NCBI RefSeq assembly: GCF_014207595.1
Contig: NZ_JACHGY010000002.1
Location: 1 to 60,787, forward strand
Origin: Algisphaera agarilytica
Lineage (GTDB): Bacteria > Planctomycetota > Phycisphaerae > Phycisphaerales > Phycisphaeraceae
Length of the DNA: 60,787 nucleotides
Direction of reading: 5' to 3'
Shown: positions 33,273-41,570 of the stretch, in pieces
Position numbering within the stretch: the first letter of the stretch is position 1
Layout: each line of letters begins with the position of its first letter
Made by a program: the position numbers and the translations under genes
The notes under the pieces: generated by a model
The model's database searches: none
What the model saw: the letters and a program-made list of their open reading frames with translations, nothing else
Told to the model about the DNA's origin: nothing

Positions 33273-35198
33273 ATGAACAAGATGTCGATCCTCGTCTTAT
33301 CCCTGGCCGGTCTCGGCGTGACGGGTTGCAGCACGACTGCGCCACACTCAGACGAAGTGTCTGCCGCCGGCGATCAGCCCGCAGGAATCACCTTCCCCGC
33401 AGGCACCGACCTGAACCAACTGGTCGTGGAGCTCGCGCAGTTCGACGACCACAGCCCCTCGGGCATCGCCGTGTCGTCGACCGGCCGCGTGTTTGTCACC
33501 TTCCCCTGGCTGGATCGTCAGCCTTCTCCCGCGTTGGGCGAGCTGCAACCGACCGGTGAAGCCGTGGCCTATCCCAGCGCGATCTGGAACCAATGGGATG
33601 CCAAGCCCGGCCCCTCCGCACTGCGCGCGATCGTGTCGGCCCAAGCGCTCACCACCACCATCGAAAACGGAAACGAGTTCCTCTGGGTGCTCGACTCGGG
33701 CAACCCACGCCAACGCGGCGTGATTGTCGCCGGCCCCAAGCTCTTCAAGATCGATCTGTCGGACGACAGCGTCGCACAGATCTTCTACTTCGACCATCAG
33801 CGTGACTTCTCTGCCGACAGCGTGCTCAGCGATGTGCGTGTCGATGCCGAGCAGGGCGTGGCCTACCTCTCCGACTCGCAGCGGGGCGGCATCTATGTGG
33901 TCGACCTCAAGCAGCGCCAGACCCGCGCGGTTTTGGTCGGCCACGAGTCGACCCGTCCGGAATCCGGCGTGACGCTTCACACCGGCCCGGAGGGTGAGCG
34001 TTCCAACGTCCGCCTTGGCGTTGCGGGTTTAGAGCTGTCTGCCGATGGCGACTATCTGTACTACCACGCCGTGGTCGGCCGGACGCTCTACCGCGTCCCG
34101 ACCGCCGTGCTCCTGGATGATCAGGCCGGCGAGGTGGCGGTCTCCGAAGCCGTCGAAAACCTCGGCACCACCGGCTCGGCCATGGACGGGTTGAAATTCA
34201 ACCACGCCACCGGCGACCTCTACATGACGGCCCTCGAGCACAACGCGGTCTACGTCCGCCGCGCCTCGGGCAAGATGGAATCGCTCGTCGCCGACGGACG
34301 CCTGCGCTGGCCCGACTCGCTCGCTTTGGCCAACGACGGCTACCTATACCTGACCGCGTCGGCCAAGCACCTGAAACGTCCCTATGCGAACCGCTCTTCC
34401 AAGGATGCTTCGGGCTACGTCCTGAAAGTCTCCCTGGAATACCTGGAACTCGCCGCAGTGGCCGCCCGTGAAGCCGAGGAAGCCCAGCAGGCCTACGAAG
34501 CTTCTAAGGCCCTGGCCGAAGAAGCCAACCAACGCGTCGAAGCCGCGCGTCAGACCGCCGAGGCCGAGGCGAAGGTCGCCGAGTCGGCTCTGCGTGAAGT
34601 GAGTGCGGCGGCCGAGCAGGTGACCAAGCGTCAGTTCGAAGTCGCTCAGGCCGAGCAAGCCGCCGCGGACCAGTTGAAGGTTGAAGAAGCCGCCGCTATG
34701 CAGGCCCAGCAGGATGCGCAGGCCGCCGCCGACGAGGCCGTGACTTCCGAAGCCGTTGCGCATGAGGCGGAGGAAGCCGCCCGGCTCGCACGGATCAAGG
34801 CCGAAGAAGCGCACCGGGCGTTGTTGAAAGCCCAGGAAGCGTCGCAGACCGCCGAGCAATCGTTGGCCGAAGCCGAGGCCGCCGAGCAGGCGTTGGAAGC
34901 CGCGGTGGCTCAGGCCGAGACCGCTCAGGCGATGGCGCTGGAAGCCCGCGAGTCGGCCGACCGTCTGCAGGACGCGGCCGAGGCGTATCAAGCCCGGGCT
35001 CAGGTTGCCGCCGATGCATGGACCACCGAGCAAGGCTACGCCCAGGAGTTCGCCGCCGCCGCCGAGCGTGCCGAGCGCCTGGCCGATATCGCCGCGCGTT
35101 CGCTGGAGCAGGCGCAGCTCGCCGAGGTGCGCCGCAGCGAAGAGTCGGATAACGCTGGCGAGCGTCTGGAGCTCGCCGACGTGCCCACAGCCGAGTAA
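33273..35198 (+). CDS. Lipoprotein with Yellow/MRJP-like propeller and long Ala/Glu coiled coil
   Basis: ATG 33273 is preceded by GGAG with 6 bases spacing, giving 641 residues. The signal ends in a lipobox (GVTGC, Cys near residue 19). Residues about 40-385 resemble the major-royal-jelly/Yellow propeller (SSTGRVFVTFPWLDRQ, YPSAIWNQWD, FLWVLDSGNPRQRG, LYMTALEHNAVYV, RWPDSLALANDGYLYLTAS). From about 390 to 625 the sequence is almost entirely A, E, Q, R and K in heptad-like order, a coiled coil of some 230 residues. The coil may anchor to or span the envelope. The fusion is unusual. Possible function: a cell-surface binding or lactonase-like protein; not assigned. Confidence 0.85.
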   Translation: MNKMSILVLSLAGLGVTGCSTTAPHSDEVSAAGDQPAGITFPAGTDLNQLVVELAQFDDHSPSGIAVSSTGRVFVTFPWLDRQPSPALGELQPTGEAVAYPSAIWNQWDAKPGPSALRAIVSAQALTTTIENGNEFLWVLDSGNPRQRGVIVAGPKLFKIDLSDDSVAQIFYFDHQRDFSADSVLSDVRVDAEQGVAYLSDSQRGGIYVVDLKQRQTRAVLVGHESTRPESGVTLHTGPEGERSNVRLGVAGLELSADGDYLYYHAVVGRTLYRVPTAVLLDDQAGEVAVSEAVENLGTTGSAMDGLKFNHATGDLYMTALEHNAVYVRRASGKMESLVADGRLRWPDSLALANDGYLYLTASAKHLKRPYANRSSKDASGYVLKVSLEYLELAAVAAREAEEAQQAYEASKALAEEANQRVEAARQTAEAEAKVAESALREVSAAAEQVTKRQFEVAQAEQAAADQLKVEEAAAMQAQQDAQAAADEAVTSEAVAHEAEEAARLARIKAEEAHRALLKAQEASQTAEQSLAEAEAAEQALEAAVAQAETAQAMALEARESADRLQDAAEAYQARAQVAADAWTTEQGYAQEFAAAAERAERLADIAARSLEQAQLAEVRRSEESDNAGERLELADVPTAE

Positions 35199-35201
35199 TC
35201 G

Positions 35202-36098
35202 TTACGAAGCGACAGGTTCGATATCGAGCCCGAGGTCGAGGTTGATCGACGAGTGGGTCAGTGCGCCCACCGAGATGCGGTCCACGCCCGACTCAGCGAT
35301 CGCGACAACGGAATCGAGCGTCACCCCGCCGCTCGCCTCGAGCTGAACGCCCGGTGCGGTTTGGTTTCGCATGTCGACTGCTTGCCGCAGTACGTCCGGC
35401 GGCATGTTGTCGAGCAGCACTAGGTCCACGCCCGCGGGCAGGACCTGGGCGAGTTGTTCGAGCGTGTCGACTTCCACCATCACGAACTTGAGCCCCTCGA
35501 TCTCCGAGCGGGCCCGATCCGCCATCGCCCGCAACGCGTCGGTCCATTCGGCTATGGGCACATGCGCCAGGTGGTTGTCCTTGACCAGCACCGCGTCGTA
35601 TAAGCCCATGCGGTGCGTCCCGCCGCCGCCACACGCCACCGCGTACTTCTGCAGGCCCCGCAGCCCGGGCAGGGTCTTGCGGGTGTCGTAGACCTTGGCC
35701 GAGGTGTGTGCGATCCGGTCGGCAAACGCCGCGGTGTGCGTCGCCACGCCCGAGAGGTGCCCGAGGAAGTTGAGCGCAACGCGTTCGAGCATGAGTACCG
35801 AACGCAGTGACCCACTGAACACCGCCACCGCGTCGCCCGGCTCGACGCGTGCCCCGTCCAGCGCGACCGACTGCAGGGTGACGTTCGGGTCGTAACGCTC
35901 GATGATCGCCGGCAACAACGCCAACCCCGCCACCGTGCCCGGCTGACGCGCGACGACCTTAGCTTCCGCGGTGGTGTTCTCGTCGATGAACAGCGCGGAA
36001 GTGGCGTCGAGGTTGGTGGGGCCGAGGTCTTCAAACTGCGCCACCGCCAGCAACTGGTCGAGCGCCTGATCTGAAATGTAAGCGTCGAGTGGCGGCAT
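35202..36098 (-). CDS. nadC: Nicotinate-nucleotide pyrophosphorylase (carboxylating)
   Basis: A 298-residue NadC, making nicotinate mononucleotide from quinolinate and PRPP in NAD synthesis. Motifs include EDLGPTNLDATSALF, RVALNFLGHLSGVATHTAAF, DTRKTLPGLRGLQKYAVACGGG, HRMGLYDAVLVKDNH, VEVDTLEQL and the C-terminal LEASGGVTLD. Its 3' end is 3 bases from the convergent lipoprotein gene. Confidence 0.95.
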   Translation of the reverse strand: MPPLDAYISDQALDQLLAVAQFEDLGPTNLDATSALFIDENTTAEAKVVARQPGTVAGLALLPAIIERYDPNVTLQSVALDGARVEPGDAVAVFSGSLRSVLMLERVALNFLGHLSGVATHTAAFADRIAHTSAKVYDTRKTLPGLRGLQKYAVACGGGGTHRMGLYDAVLVKDNHLAHVPIAEWTDALRAMADRARSEIEGLKFVMVEVDTLEQLAQVLPAGVDLVLLDNMPPDVLRQAVDMRNQTAPGVQLEASGGVTLDSVVAIAESGVDRISVGALTHSSINLDLGLDIEPVAS

Positions 36099-36109
36099 AG
36101 GCGAAAGGG

Positions 36110-36784
36110 TTACGGGGTCGAACGGATGAACCTCACACGATACCGCCGCCCGCCGAGCGCGACAAAACGCACGACATCACCCGCCTCGAGCGCAAATGCG
36201 TCGTAGTACCAGCCCCACCCGCGCCAACGCAGCATGGGCCCGCCATCCACGAAATCGGTCTGGACCGACTCGTGGTCGGGCATCTCCAGCGTGAGCGGTT
36301 GACTCCGCATAGCGGGCGACGACTCCGGCAGCGAGAGGTAACGGTTGCGCAGCGCCCCGGGCTTCAGCGAGACGTCCATCAGCGGGCTCGCCTCATCCGG
36401 TAGCACGTACCACGCCCGCATGTTCTGCACGGCTAACTTCGGGCCCACGTCCATCGGCTCGACGTTCCGCAAGCGGATCATCGTGGCGAAAGGACGGTCC
36501 CGCCGATCACGCCAATACGCCAGCGGGCCGCAGACCGCGGGGTTCCATTGATCACACAGCGCATCGATCTGCTCGGGCGTCTGGTCGGCGTAGTCGTGGA
36601 CCGCCCCCGCGATCGCCGTCGCCATGAACGGCCCGCCCGACGCTTTGAGAAACAACCGCTCGCCGGTCGAGACCGACTTAAACGGGGCGCACCGCAGCTT
36701 CGACAGCCGGCTCTCCACCGTCTTCTGTCCCGACAGGATCATCCGCAGGTATTCGCGTTTCAGGATGGCGACATGGATCGACAC
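36110..36784 (-). CDS. ASCH/PUA-like domain protein
   Basis: A 224-residue protein that begins with an ASCH-type fold: HVAILKREYLRMILSGQKTVESRL, SVSTGERLFLKASGG and ATAIAGAVHDY. This suggests RNA or nucleotide binding. The second half (about 120-224) is an unfamiliar extension ending in GDVVRFVALGGRRYRVRFI, which could be a second beta-barrel. It lies 11 bases upstream of the nadC start on the same strand. Confidence 0.75.
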   Translation of the reverse strand: MSIHVAILKREYLRMILSGQKTVESRLSKLRCAPFKSVSTGERLFLKASGGPFMATAIAGAVHDYADQTPEQIDALCDQWNPAVCGPLAYWRDRRDRPFATMIRLRNVEPMDVGPKLAVQNMRAWYVLPDEASPLMDVSLKPGALRNRYLSLPESSPAMRSQPLTLEMPDHESVQTDFVDGGPMLRWRGWGWYYDAFALEAGDVVRFVALGGRRYRVRFIRSTP

Positions 36785-36830
36785 GGTGTCCCTCGGTTCC
36801 CAGAAAACTCAACTTAATACGAAGCGTGGT

Positions 36831-37628
36831 TTACGCCAGCCCCTTCCACACCATCCGAAGCCCGGCCGCCGCGGCCCCAGCGTACATGATAAACGTGAAC
36901 GGCCGTTCGGCGATCACCCGGTGCATCCACAAGCCCAACAGCGATCCCACCGGCACCAGCGGCAGCATGATCGCCGAGGCCAGCAGCGTCTTGCCGTTGA
37001 TCAGCCCGAACCCGACGTACGTGGGCAGCTTCGCCAGGTTGAGCAGGAAAAAGAACAGCACCAGCGTGCCGACCAGCACCCGTTTCTCGAGTTTATGTTC
37101 GAGCAGGTAGATCGTCATCACCGGCCCCGCGGAGTGGGCCAGCGTCGACACCACCCCCGCAACCCCGCCCGCGGTCACGCCCGACGCCGCGTTGTCCGGC
37201 ACCGCGGGCACCTTCCCGCCGAGCATCCGGTAAACCTGAATCCCCACAAACACCACACACACGCCGCCAACCGTGAGGTTGAGTGCCGTGGCCATCACCT
37301 GGCTGGACCGAAACACCCAGAACAAGATCGTGCCGACGCCGATACCCACCGCGCCGCCGACAAACGCCCACCGCAGGTGACGCCACGACCGGAATTTCCG
37401 GTGCTGGATCAGCGCGACGATGTCCCCCAGGATCAGGATCGGCAGCAACACCCCGACTGCGACCTCGGGGTTGAGCGCCAGCGCCAACAACGGCACCGCC
37501 AGGATCCCGATCCCGCCCCCAAATCCCGACTTGGCGATCCCAATAATCAGCACCGCCCCGCACATCGCCGCCAAAGCGATCGCCGTCGGCGTGTCGGGGG
37601 GGATCAGTCGTAGAACAGCATCAAACAC
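36831..37628 (-). CDS. TauE/SafE-family sulfite exporter-type permease
   Basis: A 265-residue integral membrane protein with about seven hydrophobic segments. It has the two family half-motifs GIAKSGFGGGIGILAVPLLAL and VAGVVSTLAHSAGPVMTIYLL. Members export sulfite, sulfoacetate or related anions, or import organosulfur compounds. With four sulfatase genes in the window, a link to sulfur release is possible but unproven. Confidence 0.9.
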   Translation of the reverse strand: MFDAVLRLIPPDTPTAIALAAMCGAVLIIGIAKSGFGGGIGILAVPLLALALNPEVAVGVLLPILILGDIVALIQHRKFRSWRHLRWAFVGGAVGIGVGTILFWVFRSSQVMATALNLTVGGVCVVFVGIQVYRMLGGKVPAVPDNAASGVTAGGVAGVVSTLAHSAGPVMTIYLLEHKLEKRVLVGTLVLFFFLLNLAKLPTYVGFGLINGKTLLASAIMLPLVPVGSLLGLWMHRVIAERPFTFIMYAGAAAAGLRMVWKGLA

Positions 37629-37707
37629 AGACTGCCGAGTGTAGACCCAATACCGACCGCACGAAAGGTTATCCGCAGGTCATCCGGAAGGGGGATGTGG
37701 AAGAAAA

Positions 37708-37780
37708 AGAGGGTGACCGGGGTCGAACCGGCAACATTCAGCTTGGAAGGCTGACGCTCTGCCAATTGAGCTACACCCTC
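37708..37780 (-). tRNA. tRNA-Gly(TCC)
   Basis: The minus strand folds with acceptor stem GAGGGTG/CACCCTC and D arm GCTCAATTGGCAGAGC. The anticodon loop CTTCCAA (anticodon TCC) is closed by TCAGC/GCTGA, and the T arm contains GGTTCGACC. Length 73; CCA not encoded. Confidence 0.95.
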
Positions 37781-38008
37781 GAGAAGCCGCCGGAACTGCA
37801 TCCTGCGACGTCGAGCGAGAAATGCTACCACAACCGCTTGGCGAAGACCACAGCCGACGTCAATCAACCCGCCAAGCCCTTGGGGCGGGGGTGTTTAGAT
37901 TCTGTGCGGGCTTCGGGGTCGTGGGGTGGGGCGGTGTATACTGCCCTCGCAACGGACGTGGATCAGGCCTGCTGCGTGCCGTTGCGATGACGCCCCAGGA
38001 TTGCCCCC

Positions 38009-41000
38009 ATGGCGATACGCATCGCCCTGCATCACCAGACCCGATACCGATACGACCGCCCGGTGGAGATGGGCCCCCAGGTGGTTCGCCTGCGCCCCGC
38101 GCCGCACTGCCGCACGCCCATCGGGGCCTACTCCATGAAGGTGGAGGTTGGGCCGGGCGAAGAGCAGCCGTTCATCAACTGGCAGCAGGACCCGCAGAGC
38201 AACTACCTCGCCCGGCTGGTCTTCCCCAAGCCGGTGACGCGTTTCGGGATCGAGATCGATCTGGTCGCGGACCTGACGCCGATCAACCCGTTCGATTTTT
38301 TCCTGGAGGAGTACGCCGAGGACTTCCCGTTTGAGTACGAGGAGGCCCTGGCGCGTGAGCTCCGGCCGTACCTGGAGACGCTGGGTGAGAAGCAGTGCGG
38401 CCCGCTGTTCGAGGAGATGTTCGCGTCGATCAATCGTGAGAAGCGGCGGTCGGTGGACTTTCTGGTGGATGTGAACCAGATGGTCGAGCAGCGGCTGGAT
38501 TATTCGCTGCGTTACGACCCCGGCGTGCAGACGCCCGAAGAGACGCTGAAGAAGGGCGTGGGTTCCTGCCGCGATTTCGCTTGGCTGCTCGTTCAACTGC
38601 TGCGACGCAGCGGGCTGGCGGCGCGGTTTGTCTCGGGGTACTCGGTGCAGCTCGTGGCGGACGAGAAGCCGATCGAGGAGGGGGCGGCGGCGGGCGTGCC
38701 GCAAGACGTGACCGACCTGCACGCCTGGGCCGAGGTGTACCTGCCGGGCGCGGGCTGGGTGGGGCTGGACGCGACGAGCGGCATGATGTGCGGGGAGGGG
38801 CACTTCCCCTTGGCGGCCTCGCCGGACCCGGGGAGTGCGGCGCCGATCTCCGGCAGCCTGGGCGAGGCCGAGGTCGAGTTCGACTACGCGATGACGATCA
38901 ACCGGGTCCACGAAGACCCGCGAGTGACCAGGCCGTACACGGATGACCAGTGGGAGAAGATCAACACGCTGGGTCAGCAGATCGACGACCGGCTCAACGC
39001 GGGGGACGTGCGCCTGACCATGGGCGGGGAGCCGACGTTCGTCTCGATCGACGACCAGGAGGGCGAGACGTGGAACACCGCCGCGGTCGGCGGGGGCAAG
39101 CGTCAATACGCCGACCAACTCGTCCAACGCTTGCGCAACAAGATCGCCCCTGGCAGCCTGCTGCACATCGGCCAGGGCAAGTGGTACCCCGGCGAGCCGC
39201 TGCCACGTTGGGCGCTCGGCCTGTACTGGCGCAAAGACGGCAAGCCGATGTGGAGCCGCGACGACCTCATCGCCGACGAATCGAAAGACTACGGCTACGA
39301 CACGCCCCACGCCCGCAAGTTCCTCCAGAAGCTGACTAAGAAGCTCGGCGTGTCCAGCCGGTACGTGAAGTCGGTCTACGAAGACACGAAGCACTACCAG
39401 GACATCAAAGCCAAGCTCCCGGTCAACGTGACGCCGCAGGACAATCGGCTCGAAAGCATCGAGGACCGCGAACGTTTGAAGCGCGTCTTCGGGCGCGGGC
39501 TGAACCGGCCCGTGGGATACGTGCTGCCGCTCAAGCGGGTGTTCAGCCCGGATGGCCCGCAGTGGCAGAGCGGTCTGTGGATGATGCAGGGCCCGGCCGA
39601 CAAGACGATGGAGACGCAGCCGCGCGGCAAGAAGAAGTCCAAGGCCAAACCACAGCCCAAGCCCAATGCGCGTCCGCTGCCGCGTGGCGGCCGAATCCGG
39701 CTCATCCCCGGGGACTCGCCGGTCGGGCTGCGTCTGCCGCTGGACCGATTGCCGTGGGTGGTGGAGGACGAGTACCCCTACGTCGTCGAGGCCGACCCGA
39801 TGCACGCGGCGACCAAGCCCCTGCCCGAGCCCGACCACTTCACCCAAGGCGGACGCCATCGGGCCGCCCGCAGCGAAGAAGTCGAGCTCCCGCCCGATCG
39901 CCACATCAACCGACAGGAACCGATCCCCGCGCCGGGCGACCGCGTCCCGCAAGTCGGCGAGTCGGCCAGCTGGGTGATCCGCTCGGCGATCTGCGTCGAG
40001 CCGCGCGAAGGCCGGATCTACATCTTTATGCCGCCGGTCGAGCAGCTCGAAGACTACCTGCATTTGGTCTACGCGATCGAAGCCACGGCGGAGGAGCTGA
40101 AGATGCCCGTCATTATCGAGGGCTACACCCCGCCGACCGATCCGCGCATCCATAACCTCAAGGTCACGCCCGACCCCGGCGTGATCGAGGTCAACGTCCA
40201 CCCCGCTGCGTCGTGGGACGAACTGGTCGATACGACGACGACGCTGTACGACGCCGCGCGCCGTTGCCGACTCGGCACCGAGAAGTTCCAGCTCGACGGC
40301 CGACACACCGGCACGGGTGGCGGCAACCACGTCGTAGTCGGCGCGGCGACGCCGTTGGATTCGCCGTTCCTGCGTCGGCCGGACCTGCTGCGAAGTTTGC
40401 TCGGCCATTGGCACAACCACCCCTCGCTCAGCTACCTGTTCAGCGGGATGTTCATCGGCCCGACAAGTCAGGCTCCCCGCGTCGACGAGGGCCGCGCGGA
40501 TGCGACGTACGAGTTGGAGATTGCTTGCGGCCAGATCCCCGACCCCGGCGGGCAAGGTATCCCGCCGTGGCTGGTCGACCGCGTGTTCCGGAACCTGCTC
40601 ACCGACCTGACCGGCAATACGCACCGGGCCGAGTTCTGCATCGACAAGCTCTACTCGCCCGACTCGGCGACGGGGCGTTTGGGGCTGGTCGAGTTCCGCG
40701 GCTTCGAGATGCCGCCGCACCCGCGGATGGGATTGACCCAGGCGTTGCTGCTGCGGGCGTTGATTGCGAAGTTCTGGGAGTCCCCGGGCAAGCACCACCT
40801 GGTGCGATGGGGCACGATGCTGCACGACCGGTTCCTGCTGCCGCACTTCGTGGAAGAGGATTTCAAGGAAGTCCTCAAGGACCTCGCCGAGGACGGGTTC
40901 GCGATCGATCCCGCGTGGTACGACGCGTTCTTCGAATTCCGTTTCCCGCGTCACGGCACGTACACCTGCGAAGGCGTCACGATCGAACTTCGCCAAGCGA

Positions 41001-41500
41001 TCGAGCCGTGGCTCACGCTCGGCGAAGAAGCGACCGGGCAGGGCACCGCGCGGTACGTCGATTCGTCGCTCGAACGCATGCAGGTCAAGGTCACCGGCCT
41101 GGTCGGCTCGGTCTCAGGAGCTCGGAAGTACGCCGTCGCGGTCAACGGGCAGGAACTCCCACTGACCCCCACCGGTCGGCAGGGCGAGTTCGTCGCGGGG
41201 CTGCGTTACCGCGCCTGGCAGCCGCCCAGTTGCCTGCACCCGACCATCCCGATCCACACGCCGCTGACTTTCGACCTGGTTGATACGTGGTCCAACCGTT
41301 CGATCGGCGGATGCACGTACCACGTCGTCCACCCCGGCGGCATGAGTTACGAAACGTTCCCGATCAACGCGCTCGAGGCCGAGTCTCGCCGCGTGAATCG
41401 GTTCTTCCAGCACGGTCACACGCCCGGCTCCTTCCAGATGCGACCGACCACGCGCAGCGAAGAGATGCCCGTGACGCTAGACCTGCGTCGCAAGCTTTGA
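38009..41500 (+). CDS. Transglutaminase-like protein fused to DUF2126
   Basis: A 1163-residue protein. Residues about 5-300 are a bacterial transglutaminase-like region with the triad C187 (GSCRDFAWLL), H238 (LHAWAEVY) and D254 (GLDATSG). Residues about 310-1160 are DUF2126 (LTMGGEPTFVSIDDQEG, KWYPGEPLPRWALGLYWRKDG, GGNHVVVGAATP, RPDLLRSLLGHWHNHPSLSYLFSG). DUF2126 proteins accompany ATP-grasp/alpha-E genes in predicted peptide- or amide-modifying systems. It has no signal peptide, so it is probably cytoplasmic. It is the first gene of a three-gene run. Confidence 0.93.
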   Translation: MAIRIALHHQTRYRYDRPVEMGPQVVRLRPAPHCRTPIGAYSMKVEVGPGEEQPFINWQQDPQSNYLARLVFPKPVTRFGIEIDLVADLTPINPFDFFLEEYAEDFPFEYEEALARELRPYLETLGEKQCGPLFEEMFASINREKRRSVDFLVDVNQMVEQRLDYSLRYDPGVQTPEETLKKGVGSCRDFAWLLVQLLRRSGLAARFVSGYSVQLVADEKPIEEGAAAGVPQDVTDLHAWAEVYLPGAGWVGLDATSGMMCGEGHFPLAASPDPGSAAPISGSLGEAEVEFDYAMTINRVHEDPRVTRPYTDDQWEKINTLGQQIDDRLNAGDVRLTMGGEPTFVSIDDQEGETWNTAAVGGGKRQYADQLVQRLRNKIAPGSLLHIGQGKWYPGEPLPRWALGLYWRKDGKPMWSRDDLIADESKDYGYDTPHARKFLQKLTKKLGVSSRYVKSVYEDTKHYQDIKAKLPVNVTPQDNRLESIEDRERLKRVFGRGLNRPVGYVLPLKRVFSPDGPQWQSGLWMMQGPADKTMETQPRGKKKSKAKPQPKPNARPLPRGGRIRLIPGDSPVGLRLPLDRLPWVVEDEYPYVVEADPMHAATKPLPEPDHFTQGGRHRAARSEEVELPPDRHINRQEPIPAPGDRVPQVGESASWVIRSAICVEPREGRIYIFMPPVEQLEDYLHLVYAIEATAEELKMPVIIEGYTPPTDPRIHNLKVTPDPGVIEVNVHPAASWDELVDTTTTLYDAARRCRLGTEKFQLDGRHTGTGGGNHVVVGAATPLDSPFLRRPDLLRSLLGHWHNHPSLSYLFSGMFIGPTSQAPRVDEGRADATYELEIACGQIPDPGGQGIPPWLVDRVFRNLLTDLTGNTHRAEFCIDKLYSPDSATGRLGLVEFRGFEMPPHPRMGLTQALLLRALIAKFWESPGKHHLVRWGTMLHDRFLLPHFVEEDFKEVLKDLAEDGFAIDPAWYDAFFEFRFPRHGTYTCEGVTIELRQAIEPWLTLGEEATGQGTARYVDSSLERMQVKVTGLVGSVSGARKYAVAVNGQELPLTPTGRQGEFVAGLRYRAWQPPSCLHPTIPIHTPLTFDLVDTWSNRSIGGCTYHVVHPGGMSYETFPINALEAESRRVNRFFQHGHTPGSFQMRPTTRSEEMPVTLDLRRKL

Positions 41501-41570
41501 ATCCGCATTAGTTCACCCCAATTCCTTGGGATCGCGGGCCGCCGCGGTTCCCCGCTAAGATACGCGGCTC

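Noticed and set aside
37895-40996. A 1033-codon open frame on the minus strand
   Set aside because: It lies antisense to the transglutaminase-DUF2126 gene, which has clear catalytic motifs. The antisense product is Arg/Val/His-rich with no domain. It is a GC-rich shadow frame.
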